Notes: generated by a model from the sequence alone, not told the origin. 64,000 nucleotides of DNA from UBA6912 sp963792895 (GCA_963792895.1 CAWBYA010000007.1:434001-498000); one strand, 5' to 3'. Shown: positions 17,363-26,190, counted from the stretch's first letter. Numbers and translations: made by a program.

Positions 17363-17400
17363 GGCCGGGACGAGGCTGGTCCCTAGTTCTCGTCCCGGCC
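17363..17400 (+). terminator. Strong 12-bp hairpin after the 16924 gene
   Basis: GGCCGGGACGAG (17363-17374) pairs perfectly with CTCGTCCCGGCC (17389-17400) with a 14-nt loop, 5 nt after the stop codon. No U-tract. Confidence 0.55.
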
Positions 17401-17583
17401 TGGCCCTAGGCCCAAAGTGATGGTGACGAGCGTGTCCGGGCGCGGCTGGTCGAATGAAATGGCCGTGTACGACGGCTCCCTCCCGTCGCTCCGCCCACCG
17501 CCGGCACCGAACCTCTTTCGACACCATGCGTTGGATCGTTCCGCTGGGACCACTTCGGCTCGCCCTAGCGACGCCGGAGCCCG

Positions 17584-17589
17584 TAGCGT
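17584..17589 (+). promoter_or_regulatory. Leaderless -10 box (TAGCGT)
   Basis: TAGCGT with 6 nt to the ATG at 17596 and no ribosome site. The 195 bp upstream show no other signal. Confidence 0.4.
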
Positions 17590-17595
17590 AGAATC

Positions 17596-19056
17596 ATGAA
17601 GATCGCCGTCGCCGGAGCAACCGGCTACATCGGGGGCAGGCTCGTGCCCCGCTTGATCGACGAAGGGCACGAGGTCGTGTGCCTGGCACGCATCCCAGGC
17701 AAGCTGGATGGGCGACCGTGGCGCAACCAGGTCGAGGTGCGGTACGGCGACGTCCTCGAGCCGGACTCGCTGTCGGGCGCCCTGGCTGGGTGCGAGGTGG
17801 CGTACTACCTGGTCCACTCCATGGGCAGCGCCGAGGACTTCGCGGAAGCCGACAGGACGGCGGCCAAGAACTTTGCCGCCGCCGCTGCAGCGGAAGGAGT
17901 CAGCCGGATCGTCTACCTCGGTGGGTTGGGCGGGGCGAGTGACGACCTGTCCACACATCTCTCCAGCCGGCACGAGACAGGCGCCGTGCTCGCCGAAGGC
18001 TCGACTCCCGTCACCGAATTGCGGGCTGCAGTCATCATCGGGTCTGGCTCCGTATCGTTCGAGATGCTGCGGTATCTCACCGAGGTGCTGCCGGTGATGG
18101 TGACGCCCAAGTGGGTCGGCACCCGCTGCCAGCCGATCGGTATCCGCGACGTGTTGTCGTACCTGGTCGCCGTGCTCGTCGACGACGACGCCGAGGATCA
18201 CGTCTATGAGATCGGCGGTCCCGACGTTCTCTCGTACCGAGAGATGATGCAGGTCTATGCCGAGGCGGCAGGCCTGCCCCGGCGACTGCTCATCCCGGTC
18301 CCGGTGCTGACCCCGCGCCTGTCGTCACACTGGATCGGTCTGGTCACACCGCTCCCCAGTGGCGTCGCCAAGCCGCTCGTCGACTCCCTGCGGAACGAAG
18401 TCGTCGTGCGACGGCCGTTGCCCACCGGCAAGTTCGACGTCGAGCCCATCCCCTTCCGGCGGGCCGTGACGCTGGCTCTCGCTCGTAGCAATGCGCTCGA
18501 GGTCGAGACCCGCTGGTCCGATGCCAGCACGAGCCCGGCGCAGCCCTTCGAATGGGACCCCGAATGGGCGGGAGGCACGCTGTTCGTCAACCGCCAGACG
18601 GCATCCTCCAGGGCGCAGGCCAACAACCTGTTCTGGGCGTTCGCACGGATCGGTGGCGGCGTGGGCTACTACGTGCAGGACTGGGCCTGGCGGCTGCGGG
18701 GCTTGATCGACTTGGCGTTTGGAGGTGTTGGGCTACGGCGAGGGCGCCGGCACCCCGAGGAGGTCCGGCTGCACGACACCATCGATTTCTGGCGGGTCGC
18801 AGCGGTCGAGCAAGGGCGGATGCTGCAGCTCGCTGCGGAGATGAAGGTGCCGGGCGATGCGTGGCTCGGCTGGCGCATCGAGCCCGATGGGCGTGAGCGA
18901 ACCGTCATCCAGACGGCCTATTTCCGTCCCAAGGGCCTGTTCGGCAGGCTCTACTGGTACGCGATGCTGCCGTTCCACCACCTCATCTTTCGCAGCATGC
19001 TCGACGCCATCGTCAAGGCAGCGGAGAACCACGAGACGGTGGCGGCGGAGCGCTGA
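17596..19056 (+). CDS. NAD(P)-binding SDR epimerase fused to DUF2867
   Basis: 486 residues. Residues 1-290 are an atypical SDR/NmrA-like Rossmann domain: KIAVAGATGYIGGRLVPRLI binds the dinucleotide, and VAYYLVHSMGSAEDFAEADR then RIVYLGGLGG follow. Residues 310-480 are a DUF2867 domain, with HDTIDFWRVAAVEQGRMLQL and the end YWYAMLPFHHLIFRSMLDAI. This fusion is a known architecture in bacteria. The role is uncharacterised and may be lipid- or quinone-related; that is a guess. It is convergent with the flavodoxin gene, 6 nt apart. Confidence 0.85.
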   Translation: MKIAVAGATGYIGGRLVPRLIDEGHEVVCLARIPGKLDGRPWRNQVEVRYGDVLEPDSLSGALAGCEVAYYLVHSMGSAEDFAEADRTAAKNFAAAAAAEGVSRIVYLGGLGGASDDLSTHLSSRHETGAVLAEGSTPVTELRAAVIIGSGSVSFEMLRYLTEVLPVMVTPKWVGTRCQPIGIRDVLSYLVAVLVDDDAEDHVYEIGGPDVLSYREMMQVYAEAAGLPRRLLIPVPVLTPRLSSHWIGLVTPLPSGVAKPLVDSLRNEVVVRRPLPTGKFDVEPIPFRRAVTLALARSNALEVETRWSDASTSPAQPFEWDPEWAGGTLFVNRQTASSRAQANNLFWAFARIGGGVGYYVQDWAWRLRGLIDLAFGGVGLRRGRRHPEEVRLHDTIDFWRVAAVEQGRMLQLAAEMKVPGDAWLGWRIEPDGRERTVIQTAYFRPKGLFGRLYWYAMLPFHHLIFRSMLDAIVKAAENHETVAAER

Positions 19057-19062
19057 CTCAGT

Positions 19063-19557
19063 TCAGAAGGCCGGGACCAATGTGTCGGCGATCCCGTCGG
19101 CAAAGGCCGCTACGGCATCTGCATCTCGCCAATCACCGGCTTTGCCGTTGCGCACCATTGCCTCGGCCAGGAATCCGTGAGCTTCGGGGGCGAGCCGGCC
19201 CCCGAAGGTGGTGACGGGTGGGTTCCCCAGCGCTTGGACGAGGTTGAACACCCGAGCGGGCAGCGGCTGCGGATCTGAGGCCAATTCGGCGAGCGGCCCG
19301 CTGTGGAACAGCCACAGCCGCGGAGGCACGGCGAGGTGCGCCACCCGGCGCAGGGCGCGGATGGCCGACTTACGCCAATGCCCTCCGTAGAGGGAGCTCC
19401 CCACGATGATGGCGTCGTACTCTGCCAGGTGATGGGCTCGTCCCGCCTCGACGATGTCCACCGCAGCGCCGCGCTTCGCCAGCCTCTTTGCGATCGCCTC
19501 TGCGATCTCCTGGGTCCCGCCACGTTTCGAGGCATAGGCGACCAGCACGCGAGCCAT
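19063..19557 (-). CDS. Flavodoxin-domain protein (protoporphyrinogen oxidase HemG-like fold)
   Basis: 164 residues. VAYASKRGGTQEIAEAIAKR is the FMN phosphate loop of flavodoxins, EYDAIIVGSSLYGGHWRKSA the second flavin loop, and LWLFHSGPLA the third. The HemG-like group shares this layout, but the same domain occurs in generic menaquinone/flavin proteins, so no gene symbol is given. ATG 19557 has AGGGGGG upstream. It is convergent with the SDR gene and divergent from the P450. Confidence 0.75.
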   Translation of the reverse strand: MARVLVAYASKRGGTQEIAEAIAKRLAKRGAAVDIVEAGRAHHLAEYDAIIVGSSLYGGHWRKSAIRALRRVAHLAVPPRLWLFHSGPLAELASDPQPLPARVFNLVQALGNPPVTTFGGRLAPEAHGFLAEAMVRNGKAGDWRDADAVAAFADGIADTLVPAF

Positions 19558-19642
19558 GTCGACCCCCCTTCGATCGAGTGCGCCTTCCGCCCACCCTTGC
19601 GGTTCGGCGACCACTCCGGCAGAGGCCAAGGTCCCGGCTTTT

Positions 19643-19694
19643 CGTTCTTGCGTGGTTCGGGTGCCGCTTCCGGCGCCCGAACCACGCAGAAACG
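19643..19694. repeat. Palindromic repeat, copy A
   Basis: A 52-nt imperfect palindrome. Arms of 23 nt (starting CGTTCTTGCGTGGTTCGGG) match with three mismatches around a short CTTCCG-type centre. It has the same length and core (GCGTGG...CCACGC flanked by CGTTC/GAACG) as the repeats at 28648 and 45319. It lies between the divergent flavodoxin and P450 genes. Confidence 0.7.
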
Positions 19695-19727
19695 GGGGTG
19701 CGCCCTCTCTGGGACTACGAAACGTGA

Positions 19728-19733
19728 TACGTT
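19728..19733 (+). promoter_or_regulatory. Leaderless -10 box (TACGTT) for the P450
   Basis: TACGTT with 7 nt to ATG 19741 and no ribosome-binding site. Confidence 0.5.
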
Positions 19734-19740
19734 CGCATCG

Positions 19741-21066
19741 ATGACCAGGCGTCGCGACCTCACCCACCTGCCCGGCACCTTTGGCTTGCCGATCATCGGC
19801 CAGACCCTCCACTTCGCAAGGGACGCCGAGCGCTGGGCTACCCAGGCCTACCTGGACCACGGCCGCATCTACAAGTCGCACTTCATGTTCGAGCCGGTAG
19901 TGGTCTTCGCCGATCCCGCCGCCGCCAAGCAGGTGCTCATGGATCGGACGGAGACGTTCTCGAGCACCCACGGCTGGGAACCGACGATCGGCAAGCTCTT
20001 CGCCAGGGGGCTCATGCTGCGTGATTTCGACGACCACCGGTATCACCGGCGCATCATGCAGGCGGCGTTCCGGAGCGAGGTCATGGCCGGCTACTTCGAG
20101 CTGATGCACCCCCTCATCGCCACCGGCCTCGACGGATGGAGGGGCAGGGATCGCATCGACTTCTACGCAGAGGTGAAGCAGATCACGCTGAACATCGCAT
20201 CCACGGTGTTTGTGGGTCTGCCCCTCGGGGATGCGGGCGCGTGGATGAACGGGCGGTTCATGGAAGCGGTCGCCGCCTCGGTTGCACCGGTTCGCCGTGA
20301 GGCGCCGGGGTCGGCCTTCCGGCGGGGCATGCGGGCGAGGCGCGAGCTCGAGGCGTTCTTCGGCGGCCTCGTCCCGGAGCGGCGCACCTCGGACGGCGAG
20401 GACATGCTCACCCGGCTCTGTCATGCGACGTCGGACGACGGCGAGCGCTTCTCCGACGGTGAGATCGTCGATCACATCATCTTCCTGCTTCTCGCAGCCC
20501 ACGACACAACGACCTCGACCCTCGCAACGATGGCGTGGGAGGTCGCCCAACGTCCCGATCTCCAGGACGTGGTGCGGAGAGAGGTCGGCGAGCTCCCTGA
20601 GGCGCGCTTCACCTGGGAGCACAGGGATGCGCTTCCCCAGATGGACGGTGTCTTCCGTGAAGCGATGCGGCTCCACCCGCCGGTGCCGTTCATCCCACGC
20701 CGGTTGATGAAGGACGCTGACGTCGCAGGCGTCGCAGTGCCCAGGGGCACGATGATCAGCGTCGCCACCCTGCTCATCCACCGCCTTCCCGAGCTGTGGC
20801 GCGATCCGCTTGCGTTCGATCCGGCGCGATTCGCGTCGGGACGTGAGGAGCACAAGACCCATTCGCACGGCTACCTCCCCTTCGGAGGAGGCGCCCACAC
20901 CTGCATCGGGATGCACTTCGCCGGACACGTGGCCAAGGCGATCATGAGCGAGGTCCTGCAACGCCACCGGCTGGTCGCCCTCCCCGGCCAGCGAGTCGAG
21001 ATTCAGACAGTACCGATCCCCAAACCGCGCGGCGGGTTGCCGCTGCGGCTCGAGCCCGTCGGCTGA
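19741..21066 (+). CDS. Cytochrome P450, CYP120-like
   Basis: 441 residues. The haem loop FGGGAHTCIGMHFA carries C388. The I-helix reads LLAAHDTTTST (H254-D255-T256, where His replaces the usual Gly of AGxDT). The K-helix ExxR is E307-A-M-R310, and the PERF-like region is FDPARFASGREE. The start PGTFGLPIIGQTLHFARDAE resembles CYP120/CYP26-type retinoid and fatty-acid hydroxylases more than the usual actinobacterial P450s; this is a resemblance, not a proven subfamily. A ferredoxin/reductase is not encoded next to it; the flavodoxin across the divergent gap is a possible electron donor. Confidence 0.9.
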   Translation: MTRRRDLTHLPGTFGLPIIGQTLHFARDAERWATQAYLDHGRIYKSHFMFEPVVVFADPAAAKQVLMDRTETFSSTHGWEPTIGKLFARGLMLRDFDDHRYHRRIMQAAFRSEVMAGYFELMHPLIATGLDGWRGRDRIDFYAEVKQITLNIASTVFVGLPLGDAGAWMNGRFMEAVAASVAPVRREAPGSAFRRGMRARRELEAFFGGLVPERRTSDGEDMLTRLCHATSDDGERFSDGEIVDHIIFLLLAAHDTTTSTLATMAWEVAQRPDLQDVVRREVGELPEARFTWEHRDALPQMDGVFREAMRLHPPVPFIPRRLMKDADVAGVAVPRGTMISVATLLIHRLPELWRDPLAFDPARFASGREEHKTHSHGYLPFGGGAHTCIGMHFAGHVAKAIMSEVLQRHRLVALPGQRVEIQTVPIPKPRGGLPLRLEPVG

Positions 21067-21239
21067 CGACGGAGCCGGCGGGGCTCCCCAGCCGGGGACC
21101 GGTGATTCTCACCCCGGTACGCGGTCGATGGCGCGGCGACCCGCGCCGACGCACACTCACGCGTCCCCATCCGATAGCTGAGCGGCTTCGTAGAGGGGGA
21201 AAGGCCCGGGTTTCGGGACGCCACCACAGGAGAGAACGA
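21067..21239 (+). promoter_or_regulatory. Structured 5' leader, weak resemblance to a c-di-AMP (ydaO) riboswitch
   Basis: 173 nt between the P450 stop and the secreted-protein start. It contains several GC hairpins (GGGGCTCCCC near 21081; GACCGGTGATTCTCACCCC near 21100). The segment at 21168-21196 reads CCGATAGCTGAGCGG then CTTCGTAGAGG, which recalls the 3' conserved part of ydaO elements (CCGxCAGCUAACCUCGUAGG). Such riboswitches often control actinobacterial cell-wall proteins. The match is by eye and incomplete. Confidence 0.25.
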
Positions 21240-23024
21240 ATGAGACGACTATTGAGCCTGGCGGTAGCCGTTGTGCTGCTCGTGCCGCTGACGGCCGTCA
21301 GCGTCGCCGCCGCCCCCGGCGATGCGCAGTTGAGTGTCTTGCACGGCATCCCCGGCGCCGTCGTCGACGTCTACGTCGACGGTGTAGAGACGATCCCCGA
21401 CTTCGAGTTCACCGACTTGGAGGGCCCGCTTGCCTTGCCGTCCGGCACCTACTCGGTTGGGGTGTACGCAGACGGTGAGGGCCCGGGCGACATGGCGATC
21501 CTGAGCGGCGACCTCACGCTGCCCCCCGGCGGAAACGTCACGGCGGTCGCTCACCTCGACGATGCCGGGGGCTTCGTTCTGTCGGCGTTCGCAAACGACA
21601 CCAGCTACACCAACGTGTCACAGGGCCGCGTCGTCGTCCGTCACCTCGCCAAGGCCCCTTCCGTTGACGTGCTGGCCGCCGGTGGCGTGCTGTTCGGCGG
21701 CCTCGAGAACGGCGACTCCGGTGCTGCCGATGTCGCTCCCCTCACCTACCCGGTGACGATCAACGCCGCCGGCACCGCCACCCAGGTATTCCCAGCCTCG
21801 GGAGCGGTCGACGTCGCCGTCCCGGCCAACACGAACGTCACGGTCTACGCCATCGGCGACATCGCCGGCGACTTCACGGTTGTGCCGCAGGTCATCGACC
21901 TCGGTGCCCCTGACGGGTACGGAGTGGTCACCGTCGTGCACGGCGTGCCCGGCCTGACCGTCGACGTGTACCTCAACGGCTTGCTCACTCTCGCCGCGTT
22001 TGCGCCCGAGACCATCACCGGTCAAATCCTGCTCCCTGCGGGCACCTATGACATCGCCATCTACCCCGCAGGCGCCGATCCGCTCGCAGTTGCGCCCGCT
22101 ATCCAGGCCGACGGCGTTGCAGTCCCGGCCGGCGTCAACGCCTCCGTCGTCGCTCACCTCGACGCCGGCGGCATGGCAACGGCCACAGTGTTCGTCGACG
22201 ACGTTTCGTCCATATCCACCGGAGACGCACGTGTGACCGTTCGCCACACCGCTGCGGCCCCCGCCGTGGACGTTCTGGCAGACGGTGCCGTCCTCTTCGC
22301 CGACGTCGAGAACGGCGAGGGCGCCGGCGCCGACGTTCCCGAAGGCAGCTACGCAGTGACGGTCAACGGGGAAGGAACGAGCACGCAGGTGTTTCCGACG
22401 GCGGGTGCGGTTGATCTGGCGCTGGCCGATGGCACCAACACGGTCGTGTATGCGATCGGCACGCTCGGGTCGGACTTCACGTTGATCGTGGACGTCGTTT
22501 ACGGACTTGGCGAGAACGGTGCCTTCGACGACACCGCCTCGTCGGTGCACAAGACCAACATCGGGATCATCTACCGGGTTGGCATCACCGTCGGGACCTC
22601 GCCCACCACGTACAGCCCAGAGGCACCAGTCACCCGGGGCCAGATGGCAGCCTTCCTCACCCGTGCCCTCGGCCTGCCCGCATCGTCTGTCGATGCGTTC
22701 AGCGACGACGACGGCTCGATCTTCGAAGCTGACATCAACGCAATCGCCGCATTCGGGATCACCAAGGCGGCGGTGTTCGACGCCGATCGGCCGGTGACCC
22801 GAGGCGAGATGGCCGCGTTCCTCAAGAGAGCGCTCAGCCTGTCGGGCGGCGGATCGACGCCGTTCACCGACACGGGTTCCAGCATCTTCGCCGGCGATAT
22901 CGCCGACATCTATGCGGCGGGTATCACGGTTGGTACCTCCCCGACAACGTACAGCCCCGACGATCCCGTCACTCGTGCGCAGATGGCGACCTTCATCGCC
23001 CGGGCGCTCGGCATCGGAAGCTGA
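21240..23024 (+). CDS. Secreted protein: two DUF4397 domains plus three SLH-like repeats
   Basis: 594 residues. A Sec signal peptide (residues 1-27, ending VSVAAAPG) is followed by two DUF4397 repeats: LSVLHGIPGAVVDVYVDG at about residue 35 and VTVVHGVPGLTVDVYLNG at about 230, each with a second half of type VVVRHLAKAPSVDVLA. The last 170 residues contain three S-layer-homology-like motifs (VTRGQMAAFLTRALGLP, VTRGEMAAFLKRALSL, VTRAQMATFIARALGI), each preceded by IYRVGITVGTSPTTYSP-type text. It is a cell-surface protein held by the C-terminal repeats. ATG 21240 follows AGGAGAG. The DUF4397 domains may bind sugars or other ligands; unknown. Confidence 0.88.
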   Translation: MRRLLSLAVAVVLLVPLTAVSVAAAPGDAQLSVLHGIPGAVVDVYVDGVETIPDFEFTDLEGPLALPSGTYSVGVYADGEGPGDMAILSGDLTLPPGGNVTAVAHLDDAGGFVLSAFANDTSYTNVSQGRVVVRHLAKAPSVDVLAAGGVLFGGLENGDSGAADVAPLTYPVTINAAGTATQVFPASGAVDVAVPANTNVTVYAIGDIAGDFTVVPQVIDLGAPDGYGVVTVVHGVPGLTVDVYLNGLLTLAAFAPETITGQILLPAGTYDIAIYPAGADPLAVAPAIQADGVAVPAGVNASVVAHLDAGGMATATVFVDDVSSISTGDARVTVRHTAAAPAVDVLADGAVLFADVENGEGAGADVPEGSYAVTVNGEGTSTQVFPTAGAVDLALADGTNTVVYAIGTLGSDFTLIVDVVYGLGENGAFDDTASSVHKTNIGIIYRVGITVGTSPTTYSPEAPVTRGQMAAFLTRALGLPASSVDAFSDDDGSIFEADINAIAAFGITKAAVFDADRPVTRGEMAAFLKRALSLSGGGSTPFTDTGSSIFAGDIADIYAAGITVGTSPTTYSPDDPVTRAQMATFIARALGIGS

Positions 23025-23047
23025 CCACTACTCGCACACGATGAGCC

Positions 23048-23074
23048 AGGGGGCCGCCCGTTGGGTGGCCCCCT
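23048..23074 (+). terminator. Hairpin terminator after the surface protein
   Basis: AGGGGGCC (23048-23055) pairs with GGCCCCCT (23067-23074), with inner CCC/GGG pairing, 24 nt after the stop. It may also serve the convergent gene at 23119. Confidence 0.6.
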
Positions 23075-23118
23075 CGCTCGTTGTGCCGCCCGGCGAACAC
23101 CCGGTGGACGAGCCCTAG

Positions 23119-23883
23119 TCAGCGTCGGGAGCGCTTGCCCGTGATGCCGAGCGAGGAGCGCTGGTCATCGGTGAGACGGGCGGCGGCCATGCGCACGGCC
23201 TCGCGGCTCAGGTGCGACCGATGGGCCGTCAAGAAACCGAAGACCGGGCCGGGAGCGGCATCGCTGAGATCGCGAAGGACCCACCCGATGCCGGTCTGGG
23301 CGAAGCGCTCGGGGTCGAGGGCATTGGCGGCACAGACGCCGAGCACCATGTCGACGAGCCCATCGAAGACGGCATCACCCCGGCCCGCGACCGGCACGAA
23401 GGCAACGCATGCGGCGCGACGGCGCCAGAGGCTCGGGGCGTCGGCCCACCCAGCGACCATGCCGCCTACCTCGGCTCCTCCGGCCTCGATCAGCGGCCCG
23501 AGGATTCGCATGCACAACCAGTCTGTCGTGTTCCACTCCCAGATGTGGCCTTCGTCGAACAGCGCAGCGATGACCGGCAGGTCTCGGTGCGCCGCCAGGC
23601 CACCCTCAGGCAGCACGCGCTCTTGGAGCAGCAGGATGCCGGCGAGCTTCTGTTCGGCCAGCGGCCGGCGCAAGAGCGTGAACGCCGCCTCGCGAGCGGC
23701 GCCCGCATTCATCGTGCCCTCATCAACCCAGGCGTTGACGGCGGCCCTGATACCCGCCATCGGTACGCCGATGAACTCGATCTCACCTTTGAGGTAGCGC
23801 TCCCACCACGCCTTCTTCGCCTCGTCGGCCTGTGCTCGAAGGCTATCGGTGAGTGCGTCGACGGTCGGCACGGCGGTGATCAT
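23119..23883 (-). CDS. DNA alkylation repair protein (AlkD-like HEAT repeats)
   Basis: 254 residues, all alpha-helical. KKAWWERYLKGEIEFIGVPM then REAAFTLLRRPLAEQKLAGI, WNTTDWLCMRILGPLIEAG, LWRRRAACVAFVPV and IGWVLRDLSD match the AlkD/AlkC-type repair family, in which HEAT-like repeats cradle DNA and Trp/Asp residues flip out N3- or N7-alkylpurines. The WNTTDW and IGWVLRDL blocks hold the expected active-site Asp and Trp residues. It acts on chromosomal DNA as a glycosylase or binding protein. Confidence 0.8.
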   Translation of the reverse strand: MITAVPTVDALTDSLRAQADEAKKAWWERYLKGEIEFIGVPMAGIRAAVNAWVDEGTMNAGAAREAAFTLLRRPLAEQKLAGILLLQERVLPEGGLAAHRDLPVIAALFDEGHIWEWNTTDWLCMRILGPLIEAGGAEVGGMVAGWADAPSLWRRRAACVAFVPVAGRGDAVFDGLVDMVLGVCAANALDPERFAQTGIGWVLRDLSDAAPGPVFGFLTAHRSHLSREAVRMAAARLTDDQRSSLGITGKRSRR

Positions 23884-23907
23884 ACGTCCGCGGCCCGGCT
23901 GTTGGCC

Positions 23908-24261
23908 TCATGTGACCTCGAGGTCGACGGCGATCGGCAGCGCCGATTCTCTCCACCCTCCCAAATCGCCGCTGTACCCGGGTTGGTACTTGGCGAACAC
24001 GAGGTTGCGAGCCGTTGTGGCCTCGATGGCGTTGTCGACGACCCGCCCGGTTCCGCCTGTGTGGCCTGCACCGATCCGAACGGACACTGTCGGGTTGGTG
24101 ATGAGGTTGCGTACCCAGTCGGCGCGGCGCCCGTTGTCGGCGAGCAGATAGATCGTTCCGTTGTTGTGGGCAAACCAGATCTCGATCGTGTGGGGACGGC
24201 CGCTGAGACGACCAGTTGTGGTGAGGTAGCAGAACGCCTCCTGCTCGACTGCCTCGTCCAT
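23908..24261 (-). CDS. F420-type nitroreductase / DDN-like flavin-fold protein
   Basis: 117 residues. FCYLTTTGRLSGRPHTIEIW gives the split-barrel start typical of deazaflavin-dependent nitroreductases (Rv3547/DDN group), then GTIYLLADNGRRADWVRNLI and NPTVSVRIGAG, the ligand-binding strand pair. ATG 24261 is preceded by GGGAGG. It probably binds F420 or FMN and reduces small hydrophobic substrates or quinones. Confidence 0.8.
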   Translation of the reverse strand: MDEAVEQEAFCYLTTTGRLSGRPHTIEIWFAHNNGTIYLLADNGRRADWVRNLITNPTVSVRIGAGHTGGTGRVVDNAIEATTARNLVFAKYQPGYSGDLGGWRESALPIAVDLEVT

Positions 24262-24368
24262 CGGCACCTCCCGCACCGATGATCCCACGGATCTCTCCCA
24301 ACGCGGCGATGGCGCTTCTCGTCGCCACTGGTACCGTCGGGAGTGCTGGCCTACTCGGGAGGAACAGG

Positions 24369-25010
24369 GTGAGCGCATCGCGCGACGCATACGCCCGCAT
24401 CGCCCGCTGGTACGACCCGATGCTGCGCCGTTTCACTGCCCCGCTGCACGCAGTTGCGTTTCGGACGTGCCCCGGGACGCCGGGAATGCGGGTTCTCGAC
24501 ATCGGGTGCGGTACAGGCAACCTCCTGGCCCTGTATGTCGAGGCGGGATGCGAGGTGTACGGCATCGACGCATCACCGGCGATGCTCGATCAAGCGAAGT
24601 GGCGGCTCGGCGACGCAGCGCGGCTCGAACTCGGGGACGGCACCGCCCTTCCGTATCCGGACCGGAGCTTCGACCTCGTGCTCATCACCTCGGTACTCCA
24701 CGAGCTGGCAGACGCTCGGCGGCCCGCCGTGCTCGCCGAAGCGGCTCGCATGCTGCGCCCCGCAGGGTCGGCGCTGGTGGTGGACTACATCCCCGGGGTC
24801 ATCCGCCACCCGCGGGGATGGCCGACCCGGGCGGTCACGCTGGTGGCCGAGCGGCTCGCAGGCCGCACCCACTTCGGCGGATACCGCACCTTCATGCGCG
24901 AGGGCGGACTCCCTCCGCTGCTCGAGGGCGGCCCCCTCGTGATCGAGCGCGAGCGGATCCTCGGTGCGGGCAATCTCGGCCTGTACGTCCTGACCGCGGC
25001 TCCGACCTGA
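24369..25010 (+). CDS. Class I SAM-dependent methyltransferase
   Basis: 213 residues from GTG 24369, chosen because GGGAGGA lies about 6 nt upstream; an ATG at 24279 in the same frame would add 30 residues but leave only 17 bp to the divergent gene. Motif I is VLDIGCGTGNLLALYVEAGC, then VYGIDASPAMLDQAK (acidic SAM ribose site), GTALPYPDRSFDLVLITSVL (motif II/III) and LRPAGSALVVDYIP. It looks like a UbiE-type small-molecule methyltransferase. Acceptor unknown. Confidence 0.82.
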   Translation: MSASRDAYARIARWYDPMLRRFTAPLHAVAFRTCPGTPGMRVLDIGCGTGNLLALYVEAGCEVYGIDASPAMLDQAKWRLGDAARLELGDGTALPYPDRSFDLVLITSVLHELADARRPAVLAEAARMLRPAGSALVVDYIPGVIRHPRGWPTRAVTLVAERLAGRTHFGGYRTFMREGGLPPLLEGGPLVIERERILGAGNLGLYVLTAAPT

Positions 25011-25017
25011 CGCGGAA

Positions 25018-25050
25018 GACCCCGCCCGGTGGCTGGTCCCGGGCGGGGTC
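25018..25050. terminator. Bidirectional hairpin terminator
   Basis: GACCCCGCCCGG (25018-25029) pairs perfectly with CCGGGCGGGGTC (25039-25050) between two convergent genes (methyltransferase and membrane protein). Confidence 0.65.
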
Positions 25051-25067
25051 GGTGTGCTCGATCCGGC

Positions 25068-25646
25068 TCAACCGCCGAAGGCGTTCTCGAAGGCCGCTCG
25101 ATACTCGGGTGTTGCGGGCCCGCTGTATCCGCAGTAGTTGACGTTCCCTTCCGTGGCGGAGACCAGGTACTCGTCGCCTTCGACGAAGTCGATGCCTCCG
25201 ATGAGTGCTTGCAACCCGGCCGGTGCGATGAGCTCGACGGTTGCCGCATCGCCTCCCTTGAACCAACGGTCGACCCTCAGTGTCACCTGCTCGCCGTCGA
25301 CGGAGGTGACGGTGCCCTCGAAGGCGAGGGGCATCCCTGCGAGGATCTGCGTGTCGAACGCCATGCACGATGCCAGGCCGTCGCCTTCGCCCAGCGATAG
25401 CGCGAGCGGGGTGCCGGCGACTGTTGCGCCGGGGCTACCGCCGAAGACGGCGGGGATGCTGATCGCCGCAGCTACGGCGACGGCGGCTGCGGTTGCGATG
25501 TACCAGCGGGTGTGGCCGGGGTTGGTGGGTGCTGTGGTCGTGCTCGCCATGATGTCCTCCAGACGTGATCGTTGCGGCGGCGTGATGTGGACACCCGGGT
25601 GCATCGGGTCCAGGCGTCGGATCTGATTGCGAAGATCGTCAGTCAC
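25068..25646 (-). CDS. Single-pass membrane protein coupled to an ECF sigma factor
   Basis: 192 residues. The first 40 (DDLRNQIRRLDPMHPGVHIT ...) lie in the cytoplasm and recall short anti-sigma-like starts. A hydrophobic segment (WYIATAAAVAVAAAISIPAV) follows, then an extracytoplasmic domain with two Cys (SCMAF and NYCGYSG) and beta-rich text FEGTVTSVDGEQVTLRVDRW. GTG 25646 is chosen: it has GGGAG upstream and overlaps the sigma gene's end by 8 nt. The context argues for an anti-sigma or sigma-partner role, but no ZAS (HxxxCxxC) motif is present. Confidence 0.65.
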   Translation of the reverse strand: MTDDLRNQIRRLDPMHPGVHITPPQRSRLEDIMASTTTAPTNPGHTRWYIATAAAVAVAAAISIPAVFGGSPGATVAGTPLALSLGEGDGLASCMAFDTQILAGMPLAFEGTVTSVDGEQVTLRVDRWFKGGDAATVELIAPAGLQALIGGIDFVEGDEYLVSATEGNVNYCGYSGPATPEYRAAFENAFGG

Positions 25647-26190
25647 GGTCGGTGCTCCCGGTGCGTCCATACCGAATGTGTCCGGCCGTCACGGAATCCT
25701 GTCGCTCGAGATGTCGAGCGAGCTTCTTCTTTGCCCGGGTGAGGCGAAGGCTCACGGCATTGGGCGTGGTCTCGAGCACAACGGCGATCTCACGCGGCTC
25801 CAACCCCTCCAACGCCCACAATGTGAGGAGCTCGCGCTCGGCCGGCAGGAGGTCGCCGAGGGCTGTGGCGAGCTCGGGGTTCTCGTCGGCGGCGGGCGGA
25901 TCGAAAGCGAGAGGCGGCTGCGCTTCCAACTTGGCGACGAGCTGGAGCCTGCGGCGCTCGCCGCGCCGGTGGTTGGCGAGCGTACGTCTGGCGACGCCGT
26001 AGCACCACGGGAGTGGCGTGGGGTTGGGGACGGAGTCCAGCCTGCGCCACAAGATCAGCAACACATCGCCCATGACGTCGTCGGCGACGTCGGCCGTGGC
26101 GCGCCGCCGCAGGTAGCGCATGAGCGGATCGTGCACCTCCTCGATCAGCGCCTCGTACCGGCGTTCCCGCTCGTCTCGGACCCTTGTCAT
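25639..26190 (-). CDS. ECF RNA polymerase sigma factor
   Basis: 183 residues. Sigma region 2 is YEALIEEVHDPLMRYLRRRA then ADVADDVMGDVLLILWRRLD (2.2-2.4). Region 4 is LGDLLPAERELLTLWALEGL then EPREIAVVLETTPNAVSLRL (HTH) and TRAKKKLARHL. It directs RNA polymerase to stress genes. The next gene overlaps it and is probably its regulator. The chosen ATG 26190 starts MTRVRDERERRYE. Confidence 0.9.
   Translation of the reverse strand: MTRVRDERERRYEALIEEVHDPLMRYLRRRATADVADDVMGDVLLILWRRLDSVPNPTPLPWCYGVARRTLANHRRGERRRLQLVAKLEAQPPLAFDPPAADENPELATALGDLLPAERELLTLWALEGLEPREIAVVLETTPNAVSLRLTRAKKKLARHLERQDSVTAGHIRYGRTGSTDRD

Noticed and set aside
17589..17594. TAGAAT as the -10 box of the SDR-DUF2867 gene
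   Set aside because: Only 1 nt separates it from the ATG, too close even for a leaderless start; TAGCGT 6 nt upstream fits better.
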